DNA of 64,000 nt, from NCBI RefSeq assembly GCF_051433165.1, contig NZ_JBHMFS010000003.1, forward strand, positions 186,001 to 250,000, given 5' to 3'. Shown piece by piece: positions 44,408 through 53,692 of the stretch (its first letter is position 1; the number at the start of each line of letters is the position of its first letter). Origin of the DNA: Falsiroseomonas sp051433165 (GTDB lineage: Bacteria; Pseudomonadota; Alphaproteobacteria; Acetobacterales; Acetobacteraceae). The notes under the pieces are model-generated. The model saw nothing but the letters and a program-made list of their open reading frames with translations. It was not told where the DNA came from and searched no databases. The translations under genes were made by a program, and so were the position numbers.

Positions 44408-45471
44408 CGACGCTGCTGGAGGTCGAGAACCTCACCAAGCACTACCCGGTGACGAAGGGGCTGGTGCTGGCCAGGCAGGTCGGCCTGGTCCGCGCCGTGG
44501 ATGGCGTGTCCTTCCGCATCGAGCGCGGTGAGACGCTGGCCATCGTCGGTGAATCCGGCTGCGGCAAATCCACCACCGCGCGGTTGGTGCTGCGGCTGAT
44601 CGAGCCCACCGGCGGCACCGTGCGCTTCGACGGGCAGGAGATTTCGGGCGCCGCGCTCCGTACGTTGCGCCGGCGCGTGCAGGTGGTGTTCCAGGACCCC
44701 TATGCCAGCCTGAATCCCCGGCTGCGCGTCGGCGACACGATCTCGGAGCCGATGGAGGTGCACGGCATCGGCACGAAGGAGTCCCGCGCGGCACGGGTGA
44801 AGGAGTTGCTCGGCCTGGTCGGCCTCGCGCCCTTCCACGCGCAGCGCTACCCGCATGAATTCAGCGGCGGCCAGCGCCAGCGCATCGGCATCGCGCGCGC
44901 GCTGGCGGTGCAGCCGGAGCTCATCATCTGCGACGAGCCGGTCTCCGCGCTCGATGTCTCGATCCAGGCGCAGGTGGTAAACCTGTTGAAGGACCTGCAA
45001 CGCCGCTTCGGCCTGTCCTACCTGTTCATCGCGCACGACCTGGCCGTGGTGCACCACATGGCCGATCGGGTGGCGGTGATGTATCTCGGCCAGATCGTCG
45101 AATCCGCACCGAAGCGCGCCATCTTCGACCGGCCGATGCACCCCTATACGCGGGCGTTGCTATCCGCCATTCCGCACCCGGATCCGCGCCGGCGCGGCAT
45201 GGTGAAGCCGCTGGGTGGCGATGTGCCGAGCCCGATGAACCCGCCCTCCGGCTGCCGTTTTCGCACGCGCTGCGCGTATGCACAGCCACGTTGCGAGGCG
45301 GAGATGCCGGCGCTGCGGGAATTGGTACCGGGCCAGCAGGTGGCCTGCCACTTCGCCGAGACGCTGCCGCCGCATGTCGGCGTGGCGGAGAACGGCATGT
45401 CGCCGGTCGCCTCCCAGCGCCTCGCGCTCTATGCCGCCGCCAAGGCGCGCAAGGCGGCCCAGGGGGTCTGA
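44404..45471 (+). CDS. ABC importer ATP-binding protein, DppF type
   Basis: This 355-residue ATPase has Walker A GESGCGKST, signature FSGGQRQRIGIARAL and Walker B LIICDEPVSALD. It carries the C-terminal oligopeptide domain with GCRFRTRCAYAQPRC. It completes the importer of the 36.8-45.5 kb operon. The last 40 residues are Ala-rich and not conserved. Confidence 0.95.
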
Positions 45472-45524
45472 CGCAAGGCGCGATCCTGTCCTACCCTCGC
45501 GCCACGAGGCGAGGGGAAGCGACG

Positions 45525-46694
45525 ATGATCATGTCACTGGTGGCACCGCGGCTGATGGTGATGGGCGGCGGTGCTGTGGCGAAGCTCGGAGATGTGCTGG
45601 GCCAGCTCGGCCTGTCCCGCCCGCTGGTGGTCACCGACCCCTTCATGGTCTCCTCCGGCCTGCTCGAACACGCCATGGCGCCGATGCGCGCCGCCGGCAT
45701 GGCGCCCGCGGTGTTCTCGGACACGGTACCGGATCCGACAGATACCGTGATTGCCGCCGGCGTCGCGGTATTCGCCGCAGGTGACTTCGACTGCCTCGTC
45801 GGCTTCGGCGGCGGCAGCCCGATGGACACCGCCAAGGCGATGGCCATCCTCGCCGCCGCGCCGGCCGGCGCGAAGATGCGCGACTTCAAGGTGCCGGCCA
45901 CCGCCAGTCGCGGCGCCGTGCCCATCATCTGCATCCCCACCACCGCCGGCACCGGCAGCGAGGCGACGCGCTTCACGATCGTCACGGATACCGAGACGGA
46001 TGAGAAGATGCTCATCGCCGGCCTCGGCGCCCTGCCGCTGGCCGCTATCGTGGACCACGAGCTGACCTTCGGCCTGCCCGCGCGCATCACCGCCGATACC
46101 GGCATCGACAGCCTGACCCATGCGCTGGAGGCCTTCGTCTCCGCCAAGGCCAACCCGGTCTCGGATGATTATGCCCGCAGCGCCATGCGGCTGATCGCCC
46201 CCAACCTCCGCCGCGTCTGGGCGGACCCCAGGGACGCCGTGGCGCGGGAGGCGATGATGCGCGGCGCGACGCTCGCCGGCCTCGCCTTCAGCAATGCCAG
46301 CGTCGCCCTGGTGCATGGCATGTCCCGCCCGATCGGCGCGCATTTCCATGTGCCGCACGGCCTGTCCAACGCCATGCTGCTGCCCGCCGTTACCGAATTC
46401 GGGCTGGAGGCCGCCCGCGCCCGCTATGCGGAAGCCGCGCGCGTCATGGGCGTGGCCAGCGAGGCGGAAGGCGACCAGGCCGCCGCACGGCGCCTGGTGG
46501 AGGAACTGCGCGCGCTGAACCGGGACCTCGACGTGCCAAGCCCGGCGAAATGGGGCATCGAGGCCGCGAAATGGGACGGGCTGCTACCGCTGATGGCGCG
46601 GCAGGCACTGGCCTCCGGCAGTCCCGGCAACAATCCGCGCGTGCCGGATGAGGGCGAGATCGTGGCGCTGTACCGGGCCAGCTACGGCGCCTGA
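45525..46694 (+). CDS. iron-containing alcohol dehydrogenase
   Basis: This 389-residue type III alcohol dehydrogenase has the NAD-binding VGFGGGSPMDTAKAM, then PTTAGTGSEATRFTIVTD. The metal-binding residues lie in DTGIDSLTHALEAF and HGMSRPIGAHFHVPHG. It oxidises an alcohol or reduces an aldehyde or keto acid. The start ATG 45525 is preceded by GAGGGGAAG. It follows the importer by 53 bp and could share its transcript. Its 3' end overlaps the convergent EAL gene by 13 bp. Confidence 0.93.
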   Translation: MIMSLVAPRLMVMGGGAVAKLGDVLGQLGLSRPLVVTDPFMVSSGLLEHAMAPMRAAGMAPAVFSDTVPDPTDTVIAAGVAVFAAGDFDCLVGFGGGSPMDTAKAMAILAAAPAGAKMRDFKVPATASRGAVPIICIPTTAGTGSEATRFTIVTDTETDEKMLIAGLGALPLAAIVDHELTFGLPARITADTGIDSLTHALEAFVSAKANPVSDDYARSAMRLIAPNLRRVWADPRDAVAREAMMRGATLAGLAFSNASVALVHGMSRPIGAHFHVPHGLSNAMLLPAVTEFGLEAARARYAEAARVMGVASEAEGDQAAARRLVEELRALNRDLDVPSPAKWGIEAAKWDGLLPLMARQALASGSPGNNPRVPDEGEIVALYRASYGA

Positions 46695-47860
46695 GGTTCC
46701 GGTACGGCGGAGGCGCTCCAGGCCGCGATCCAGGCCGGTAGCGCAGCCGGGGGCAGGGGGCGGCCGACGCCAAAGCCCTGCGCCAGGTCGCAACCTGCGG
46801 CCGCCACGGCGCGCCAGATATGCGTATCCGTCACGCCCTCCGCGATTACCAGCATGTTGTTGCGGTGGGCGTGGCGGACAATGCGCTCCACCTCCGCCCG
46901 CGCCCGGCGTTCCTCCGGCATGGCGATCACCAGTTTGCGGTCCAGCTTCACCCCGGCGAAGGGCAGGTCCAGCAGGCGGTGACGGCCGTCATCCAGCGCC
47001 AGATCGTCCAGCAGCACGCCGAAACCGGCCAGCCGCAGCCGGTTCAGGGCACGGCGCAGCAAGGCGCGGTCGCGCACCTGGGTGCTCTCGGTCAACTCCA
47101 GCAGGATATCGGCGGCGGGCAGCCCGGCGCGCGCTGCCATCAGCCCCAGCCAGCGCGGCAGGTCCGGCTTCACCAGTTCCGACAGCGGCAGGTTGAAGGA
47201 CAGGCGGATGGGTCGGGCGCCGCGCTGCGCGGCCAGATCCGTCATCGCCCGCTGCGCCACCGCGGCGGTTAGCTGCGGCGCCAGGCCGGCATGCTCGGCC
47301 AGCGGGATGAAGGCATTGGCACCGAGCGCAAGACCGGGCCGTTCCCAGCGCGCCAGCGCCTCCACCATCACCGGCCGGCGATCGGCCAGGCGAACCATCG
47401 GTTGGAAGCGCACGGTGATCTCGCCGCGTGCCAGGCCGGCGGCCAGCGCGGCGGCATCGCTTGCCGGCAGTGTTGCGCCGGGGGCGGCCGAGGCCAGCGC
47501 GGCGGCAAGCCGTGCGCCCTCCGCGGGTACCTGGCGCAGCCCGGCCGGCGCTTCCTCCCCGGGCCGCGTGACGATGATCACATCGGTGCCGTTGAACGGG
47601 TCCTGGGCCGCGCTCAGCAGGGCGCTGCTGCCGGCGCCGCTCTCCACCACAAGGTGCCGCGGCGCCGCACCCGGACCGACCATGTGGCTCAGCGCCTCGG
47701 CGGAGGTCGCGACCAGCATCGGCGGTGGCCCGGCCATGCGGCGCATGGCATCGCGGGTTGCAGCAATCACGGCCGGATCGTTCGCCAGCAGCAGAACCGT
47801 AGCTGGCGTGGAAAGGGCGCGCCTGCGGCGCGTCAGCATGATCTGAACATCCTTCAACAA
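46682..47860 (-). CDS. EAL-domain protein (cyclic-di-GMP phosphodiesterase-like) with degenerate receiver
   Basis: This 392-residue protein has an N-terminal alpha/beta segment (about residues 18-125) that resembles a receiver without the phospho-acceptor Asp. The EAL domain (about 145-385) begins with EITVRFQPMVRLADRRPV. The motif EALARWE and key residues in FNLPLSELV, ELTESTQ, LLDDLALDD, KLDRKLV and AEGV are present. The usual DDFG is DDLA, so activity is likely but not certain. A start at 47839 is also possible. No GGDEF domain is present. Confidence 0.85.
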   Translation of the reverse strand: MLKDVQIMLTRRRRALSTPATVLLLANDPAVIAATRDAMRRMAGPPPMLVATSAEALSHMVGPGAAPRHLVVESGAGSSALLSAAQDPFNGTDVIIVTRPGEEAPAGLRQVPAEGARLAAALASAAPGATLPASDAAALAAGLARGEITVRFQPMVRLADRRPVMVEALARWERPGLALGANAFIPLAEHAGLAPQLTAAVAQRAMTDLAAQRGARPIRLSFNLPLSELVKPDLPRWLGLMAARAGLPAADILLELTESTQVRDRALLRRALNRLRLAGFGVLLDDLALDDGRHRLLDLPFAGVKLDRKLVIAMPEERRARAEVERIVRHAHRNNMLVIAEGVTDTHIWRAVAAAGCDLAQGFGVGRPLPPAALPAWIAAWSASAVPEPQAP

Positions 47861-47910
47861 GACCCCGCAGCCGGTGTCGGCCCGGCGTCAAGCTCGATCA
47901 TCACCATTTC

Positions 47911-47927
47911 ATGATAAGGAATATCAT
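47911..47927. promoter_or_regulatory. AT-rich inverted repeat upstream of the EAL gene
   Basis: ATGATA (47911-47916) and TATCAT (47922-47927) form a perfect 6-bp inverted repeat with a 5-base spacer, 50 bp upstream of the EAL gene start. It stands out in a very GC-rich region. A regulator operator or promoter element is possible. Confidence 0.4.
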
Positions 47928-48033
47928 TCGGATCTCGGTCCGTTCAGCATCCTTGGTGACCCGCTCGACAATGGGGCAGCATTTTGTCCATGACTTGGCG
48001 TGCGGGAACACAGTCTCGTGTCGTGCGCGCCAG

Positions 48034-49017
48034 TCACGCGCGGCGTGGCAGCCAGGGCTCTTCGGCCCAGCGCCGCCGCAACTCCACATCGACGCGGTTC
48101 AATAGCCGGGTCCAGTCTTCCGGGCCGATGAAGCGCGGATTCTGGCCCCGCGCCGCGCATTGCTCGGCAAAGTCCGGGTCTGCCGCCAGCGTCTCCAACC
48201 CGCGCAGCAGCGCCGCCCGGAAGGGCGCCGGCGCCGCCGGGTGCAGTGCGAAGCCGCGCTGGGCGGAGGCGACGAGATCCACCTCCTGCTCCCGCAGCGT
48301 CGCCACCTCCGGCAGCAGGTCGCTGCGGTGCGCGGCCGCGATGCCAATGCCGTGCAGCCGGCCCTCCCGCAATTGGGTGATGGCGTCCGGCAGGGGCAGC
48401 ATGGCGGCGGCGACATGGCCGGCGGCCGCGGCCTGCCGTGCGGCGGTGGCGGTAGGGAAGGCGAAGCAGGGCAGATCCAGCCTGCCATCGAGGCGAGAGG
48501 CGGCGAAATGTGCCGCGCTGCCCGGCGCCGGCGTGCCGAGTGTGCCGCGGTCGTTCAGGGCACGCAGCGCGGCGACATCGCGCGGCCCATCCGGCGCGCC
48601 GACCAGCACCATGCTTTCCTCGAGCACCGCGGCCAGCGGGGCGATGCGGGAGGCCGGGAAAGGCTCCCCGGCCTCCACCGCGCGGGCCAGCAGCAGGGGG
48701 GCGGTGACCACGCCGATGACCCGCCGCGCCGGGTCCGCTTGCGCCAGCACGGCGACCGAATCGAGGCCGCCGCGACCCGGATGGTTCCGCACCGCGAGGG
48801 TCAGCCGCGGCAGGGCGCGCTCCAGGAAGGGGGCGACGCCCCGTGCCCAGAGGTCCGGCTTGGAGCCGGGCGGCGCGCCGACCAGAAGCTCCGCCGAGTT
48901 GCGGCGAGAGGCGATGGCCGGCGCGGGCAGCCCCAGCGTGGCGGTCAGGCCGAGGCCCAGCACAGCGCGCCGCGGCAGCCCGGTGCGCCTCCTGTCGCCG
49001 GGCTGCCCTCGGGTCAC
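48034..49017 (-). CDS. Bug-type (tripartite tricarboxylate transporter) solute-binding protein
   Basis: This 327-residue protein starts at a GTG overlapping the secF stop (GTGA). The N-terminus has a twin-arginine-like GLPRRAVLGLG and a hydrophobic core ending APAIA. The mature part fits the TctC/Bug family, with VRNHPGRGGLDSVAVLAQ and LGTPAPGSAAHFAA. Bug proteins bind carboxylates in the periplasm. No TctA/TctB membrane subunits are nearby, which is common for Bug proteins. The coupling to secF is unusual. Confidence 0.85.
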   Translation of the reverse strand: MTRGQPGDRRRTGLPRRAVLGLGLTATLGLPAPAIASRRNSAELLVGAPPGSKPDLWARGVAPFLERALPRLTLAVRNHPGRGGLDSVAVLAQADPARRVIGVVTAPLLLARAVEAGEPFPASRIAPLAAVLEESMVLVGAPDGPRDVAALRALNDRGTLGTPAPGSAAHFAASRLDGRLDLPCFAFPTATAARQAAAAGHVAAAMLPLPDAITQLREGRLHGIGIAAAHRSDLLPEVATLREQEVDLVASAQRGFALHPAAPAPFRAALLRGLETLAADPDFAEQCAARGQNPRFIGPEDWTRLLNRVDVELRRRWAEEPWLPRRA

Positions 49018-49985
49018 GACACCGCGGCCTGGGCCGGGGTGGCGGCTTCCTTGGGCCGCAGCGCCTTCGCACCGGTGAACAGCACCACCGGCGCACTGAT
49101 GAAGATGGAGGACATGGTGCTGAGGATGATGCCGAACAGCATGGTCCAGGCAAAGCCCGCCAGCGCATCGCCGCCGAACAGCGCCAGCGGCAGCGCCGCG
49201 AGGAACAGCGTGGCGGAGGTGCCCAGCGTGCGGTTCAGCGTCTCGTTGATCGACAGATCGACCACGTCGCGCAGCGGCATCTGCTTGAACTTGCGAAGAT
49301 TTTCCCGCATCCGGTCGAACACCACGACCTTGTCGTTCACCGAGAATCCGACGATGGTCAGGATGGCTGCGATGGTCTGCAGGTTGAACTCGATCTGCGT
49401 CACCGCCAGGAAGCCGATGGCCTTGGTGGTGTCCAGGATCAGCGTGATCACGGCGGCGATGCCGAACTGCCACTCGAAGCGGAACCAGATGTAGAACAGC
49501 ATCGCCAGCAGGCTGACGCCGAGCGCGATCATGCCGCCACGGAACAGCTCGGAAGAAATACGCTCGCCCACCGCCTCGACTCGCAGGACGCGGGTGCCGG
49601 GGGTTGCTTCCTCCAGCGCGGCGCGCACGGCGGCCACGGCGCGCTGCGTGCCGGCCTCATCGGCCTGCACGGGCAGGCGGATCAGCACCGCTTCCGGCGA
49701 GCCAAATTGCTGCAAGCCGACATCACCGAGGTTGAGGGCGGAAGCCGCAGACCGCAGCCGGGCCAGATCGGCCTCCGCCGGGGTGCGGATTTCCATGACG
49801 ATGCCGCCCTGGAAATCGATGCCACGGGCCAGACCCGGATAGATGGCCAGCCCGACGGAGGCGATGGACAGCAAGGCAGACAGGATCAACCCGGCCACGG
49901 CACCCTTCATGAAGGGGATGCGCGTGTCGTCCGGGACGATGCGGAACAGGGGGCGGGCCAACGGGCGAAAAAGGGCGCGAAACAT
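49014..49985 (-). CDS. secF: protein translocase subunit SecF
   Basis: This 323-residue protein has an N-terminal helix, the periplasmic part beginning GIDFQGGIVMEIRTP, and the SecF core FFYIWFRFEW-type helices with VGFSVNDKVVVFDRMREN and SINETLNRTLGTS. SecF works with SecD and YajC to pull exported proteins through SecYEG using the proton gradient. It follows secD with a 23-bp gap on the minus strand. Confidence 0.96.
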   Translation of the reverse strand: MFRALFRPLARPLFRIVPDDTRIPFMKGAVAGLILSALLSIASVGLAIYPGLARGIDFQGGIVMEIRTPAEADLARLRSAASALNLGDVGLQQFGSPEAVLIRLPVQADEAGTQRAVAAVRAALEEATPGTRVLRVEAVGERISSELFRGGMIALGVSLLAMLFYIWFRFEWQFGIAAVITLILDTTKAIGFLAVTQIEFNLQTIAAILTIVGFSVNDKVVVFDRMRENLRKFKQMPLRDVVDLSINETLNRTLGTSATLFLAALPLALFGGDALAGFAWTMLFGIILSTMSSIFISAPVVLFTGAKALRPKEAATPAQAAVS

Positions 49986-50008
49986 GGGTTTTCCTCAGAC
50001 CGCCGCGT

Positions 50009-51592
50009 TCAAACAGGAAGGTTCTGCGGGCGGCGGCGGCGATACCAGGTCGCCACCATCAGCCGCACCAGCACCGTCGCCGTCCACATCTGTACGACGG
50101 TGCCGACCGCGACCGTCACGGCGAAGCCCTTCACCGGGCCGGAGCCGAAGGCATAGAGGCAGGCCATGGCGATCAGGTTGGTGAGGTTGCTGTCCATGAT
50201 GGTGCCGGAAGCCTTGGTGAAGCCGAGCTCCAGCGCCGAGATCGGCGTTCGTCCGTTCCGTACCTCCTCCCGTATCCGTTCGTTGATCAGGATATTGGCG
50301 TCGAGCGCTGTGCCCAGGGTCAGCACGATGCCGGCGATGCCGGGCAGCGTGAGTGTCGCGCCCATCACCGACAAGACGCCGACCATGATGACCACATTGG
50401 CCAGCAGCGCGATGGTGGCGAGCCAGCCGAAGAAGCCGTAGGCTAGGCCCATATACAGGAAGACGAAGGTTGCCCCGACGGCGAGGGAGATGATGCCGGC
50501 ACGGATCGCATCCGCCCCCAGCTCCGGCCCCACGGTCCGTTCCTCCACCACCGTCAGCGGCGCGGGCAGGGCGCCGGCGCGCAGCAGCACTGACAGGTCA
50601 TTGGCGCCGCGCACATCGAAGCTGCCGGAGATCTGGCCGCGGCCACCGGTAATCGGCTCCCGGATGTTGGGCGCGGTGATCACGCGCTCATCGAGCACGA
50701 TGGCGAAGGGGCGGCCGACATTCTGGCGGGTGACATCGGCGAAGCGGCGCGTGCCGATCGAGTCGAAGGTGAAGTTCACCACCCACTGGCCGTTGCTGTC
50801 CTGGCCGGCGCGGGCGTCGGTCAGGTTCGCGCCATCGACTTCCACGCGCCGGCGCACCGCGTAGCGGTCCTGGAACCGGTCGCCGGGCAGGAACATGGTG
50901 CCCGGCGGCGGCGTCGGCGCCTGGAGATTGGCCGCCTCGTCCAGCAGATGGAACGTCATGCGGGCGGTCTGGCCAAGCAGGTCCTTGATACGGGCGGGGT
51001 CTTCCACGCCGGGCAACTGCACCAGGATGCGGTTGGTGCCCTGGCGGGCGATCAGCGCCTCCGCCACGCCGGTCTCATCAATGCGGCGGCGGACGATCTC
51101 CAGCGACTGTTCCACCGCATTGCCGGCCTTGGCGCGCAGTGCGACCTCGGTCAGCGTGGCGCCGACGACGCCATCGGCGGAGGTGGAGACCTCGATATCC
51201 GGCTGCTGCGCCCCGGCACCGGCGGGCACCACGATGGCGGCCTCCCGCAGGATTCGAGCCATATCCTCGGCCCGGGCGGGGTCGGAGACGCGCACGGAGA
51301 CGCGGCGCTGCGCCGCATCGGCGCTAAGCCCGGTGTAGAGGATGCGCGGATTGGCACTGGCGGCGCCGCGGCGGGCGGTATCGACCAGCGCCTCCAGCCT
51401 CTCCCGCACCATGGCGGAGGTATCGACCTCCAGCAGCAGGTAGCTGCCGCCGCGCAAATCCAGGCCGAGGCTGATCTGGCGAACCCAATCCGGCAGCGCG
51501 CTGCGCGGCGCCAGGTTGGGCAGGGACGCCAGGATGCCGAGGAGGCAGACGCCAATGATGGCGAGCACCTTCCAGCGGGCGAAATACATCAT
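50009..51592 (-). CDS. secD: protein translocase subunit SecD
   Basis: This 527-residue protein starts at the first of two ATGs (MMYFARWK), giving TM1 at about residues 8-26. The P1 head starts with LGLDLRGGSYLLLEVD. The C-terminal helices contain LGTALDANILINERIREE and the TIMDSNLTNLIAM segment. The frame stays open further upstream to 51745, but the SecD family begins at about this ATG. It is divergent from the Gfo/Idh gene. Confidence 0.94.
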   Translation of the reverse strand: MMYFARWKVLAIIGVCLLGILASLPNLAPRSALPDWVRQISLGLDLRGGSYLLLEVDTSAMVRERLEALVDTARRGAASANPRILYTGLSADAAQRRVSVRVSDPARAEDMARILREAAIVVPAGAGAQQPDIEVSTSADGVVGATLTEVALRAKAGNAVEQSLEIVRRRIDETGVAEALIARQGTNRILVQLPGVEDPARIKDLLGQTARMTFHLLDEAANLQAPTPPPGTMFLPGDRFQDRYAVRRRVEVDGANLTDARAGQDSNGQWVVNFTFDSIGTRRFADVTRQNVGRPFAIVLDERVITAPNIREPITGGRGQISGSFDVRGANDLSVLLRAGALPAPLTVVEERTVGPELGADAIRAGIISLAVGATFVFLYMGLAYGFFGWLATIALLANVVIMVGVLSVMGATLTLPGIAGIVLTLGTALDANILINERIREEVRNGRTPISALELGFTKASGTIMDSNLTNLIAMACLYAFGSGPVKGFAVTVAVGTVVQMWTATVLVRLMVATWYRRRRPQNLPV

Positions 51593-51746
51593 GGAAACAG
51601 CCAGACCCCGAATGGTGAAGAAGCGGCCGTAATACCCCATGCAGGGCGCGATGCCACCGGCCCCGAAGATGCGGCGCGGCCCCCCCTGATGCAAGCCCGC
51701 GCGCGACGCAGTATCACCCTGTGCCTTGAAGAGAGGAATTTTCACG

Positions 51747-52694
51747 ATGTCGCTGCGGGTCGCGGTGCTGGGTGCCGGGCATTTCGGGCGTTTTCATGCG
51801 CTGAAAGCCAGCCGGGCGGGCGAACACCCGCTGCGTCTCGTCGCACTGCATGATGCGGACCCGGCACGCGCCGCCACCGTCGCCGCCGAATGCGGCGTGC
51901 CCGCCCTGCCGGCGGCGGAGGCGATCGCGGCCGCCCAGGCGGTGATCGTCGCCGCGCCCACCCGATTCCATGCGGCGCTCGGCCGCCAGGTGCTGGAGGC
52001 CGGGCGGCATCTGTTCATGGAAAAGCCGATCGCCGCGACGCTGTCCGAGGCGCAGGCACTGGCCGAACTGGCGCAATCGCGCAGCCTGGTGCTGCAGATC
52101 GGCCATATCGAGCGCTTCTCCGCCGCCTTCCGCGCTGTGGTCGCCGCCCAGGAGGGCGCCCGCGCGGTGCATTGGGAAGCCGTGCGCGTCGCACCCTTTC
52201 GGCCACGCTCCCTGGATGTCTCCGTGGTGCTGGACCTGATGATCCACGACATCGACCTGGTGCTGAAGCTGGCCGGCGGCCCGCCCAAGACGGTGGAGGC
52301 GGTCGGCGCGCGGGTGATGTCGGAGCATGCCGATTTCGCCGTGGCCCGGCTCGGTTTCGCGGGCGGCAGGGCGGCGACCATAACCGCGTCACGCGTGTCG
52401 CTGACCATGGAGCGGCGGCTGCGGGTGCTGGGGAATGAAGGCGAGATGAGCGTGGATTTCCTTAACCGCGGCCTGGCGATGCTGCGCCGGGGCGGGGCGG
52501 AGCCGGTCGCCACCATGCCCGGCTACGGTATCGACCGCGCCGGCTGGACGGACCATGACAGCCTGGAGGCCGAACAGGCCGGTTTTGCCAGGGCCTGCGC
52601 CGGGGACGGTCCGCCCGAGGTCGGCGCGGCGGAGGGGATGGCCGCGCTGCGTGTCGCGCTGGCGGTGGAGGCGGCTATTTCATCCTTCGACTAA
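51747..52694 (+). CDS. Gfo/Idh/MocA-family oxidoreductase
   Basis: This 315-residue NAD(P)-dependent enzyme has the Rossmann motif VLGAGHFGRFHA (about residues 6-17) and the family's MEKPIA segment near residue 93. Later motifs are QIGHIERFSAAFR and LMIHDIDLVL, with the His-Asp pair used in catalysis. A Shine-Dalgarno AGAGGA precedes the chosen ATG. In many alphaproteobacteria a Gfo/Idh gene sits next to lpxB in lipid A operons. Here lpxB is only 1 kb away but on the opposite strand, separated by a DUF808 gene, so a lipid A link is only suggestive. Confidence 0.9.
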   Translation: MSLRVAVLGAGHFGRFHALKASRAGEHPLRLVALHDADPARAATVAAECGVPALPAAEAIAAAQAVIVAAPTRFHAALGRQVLEAGRHLFMEKPIAATLSEAQALAELAQSRSLVLQIGHIERFSAAFRAVVAAQEGARAVHWEAVRVAPFRPRSLDVSVVLDLMIHDIDLVLKLAGGPPKTVEAVGARVMSEHADFAVARLGFAGGRAATITASRVSLTMERRLRVLGNEGEMSVDFLNRGLAMLRRGGAEPVATMPGYGIDRAGWTDHDSLEAEQAGFARACAGDGPPEVGAAEGMAALRVALAVEAAISSFD

Positions 52695-52729
52695 GCCCAT
52701 CCTCCTGCAAATCAGCCGCGCTTGCTGGC

Positions 52730-53692
52730 CTATGCCCGGTTGCGAAGCCGCCGCCAGGCCGGGATGATCAGCTTCTCCACCACGGGCACCAGTGCCGCGC
52801 CGAGGACAAGGCCAAGCAGGCCGGAGCCGAGCGCGGTCACGAACCAGGCGGCCAGACCGCTGATGGCAGGCATCGCCGCCGCGGCGGCATCGCTGCCGGC
52901 ATGCAGCACATGGGCGATCCCGCCGAACCCGTACTCCTCCAGCCCATGCACGATGATGCCGCCGCCGACCCAGACCATGGCCGCGGTGCCGATGATGGCC
53001 AGCCCTTTCAGCAGATAAGGCATCCCCAGGACGATGCCGCGGCCCAGGGCGCGCAGCGGCGCGCTGCCAGTCTGCGCCAGGGCGACGCCGGCATCATCCG
53101 CCTTCACGATCAGTGCGACGGCACCGTAGACCACCATGGTGATGCCGATTCCGACGACTGCGAGCACCATCGCCTGGCCGATGAAGCTCGCCTCCGGCAC
53201 TGTCGCCAGGGTTATGGCCATGATCTCGGCCGAGAGGATGAAATCAGTCTGGATGGCGCTGGCGACCTTCTGATCCTCAAGCGTGTGGTCGCCCTCGGCG
53301 AGACCGGGGGATTGCGACACCGTGATCCCGTGATGCGGGAAGATCGCCTCGATGACCTTCTCGGCCCCCTCGAAGCACAGATAAGCGCCGCCCAGCATCA
53401 GCAGCGGCGTGATCGCCCAGGGTGCAAGCAGGCTGAGCGCCAGGGCGCCGGGCAGGAGGAACAGCAGCTTGTTCTTCAGGGAGCCCCAGGCGATGCGCCC
53501 GACGATGGGTAGCTCCCGCGCCGCCGCGAAACCAACGACATAGCGCGGCGTGACGGCGGCGTCGTCAATGACCACGCCCGCCGCCTTGGTGCCCGCCTTC
53601 ATCGCCTGCGCGCCGATATCGTCGAGCGAGGCTGCGGCGACCTTTGCCAGAGCAGCGACGTCGTCCAGCAGGGCAATCAGACCGACGCTCAT
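52730..53692 (-). CDS. DUF808-family inner membrane protein (YedI-like)
   Basis: This 320-residue protein begins MSVGLIALLDDVAALAKVAA, as in the DUF808/YedI family, whose function is not known. It has about five to six hydrophobic helices (for example WAITPLLMLGGAYLCFEG and a C-terminal LGLVLGAALVPV) and the conserved TPRYVVGFAAARELPIV. The start overlaps the lpxB stop (ATGA), so it is translated after lpxB in a four-gene minus-strand operon. Confidence 0.9.
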   Translation of the reverse strand: MSVGLIALLDDVAALAKVAAASLDDIGAQAMKAGTKAAGVVIDDAAVTPRYVVGFAAARELPIVGRIAWGSLKNKLLFLLPGALALSLLAPWAITPLLMLGGAYLCFEGAEKVIEAIFPHHGITVSQSPGLAEGDHTLEDQKVASAIQTDFILSAEIMAITLATVPEASFIGQAMVLAVVGIGITMVVYGAVALIVKADDAGVALAQTGSAPLRALGRGIVLGMPYLLKGLAIIGTAAMVWVGGGIIVHGLEEYGFGGIAHVLHAGSDAAAAAMPAISGLAAWFVTALGSGLLGLVLGAALVPVVEKLIIPAWRRLRNRA

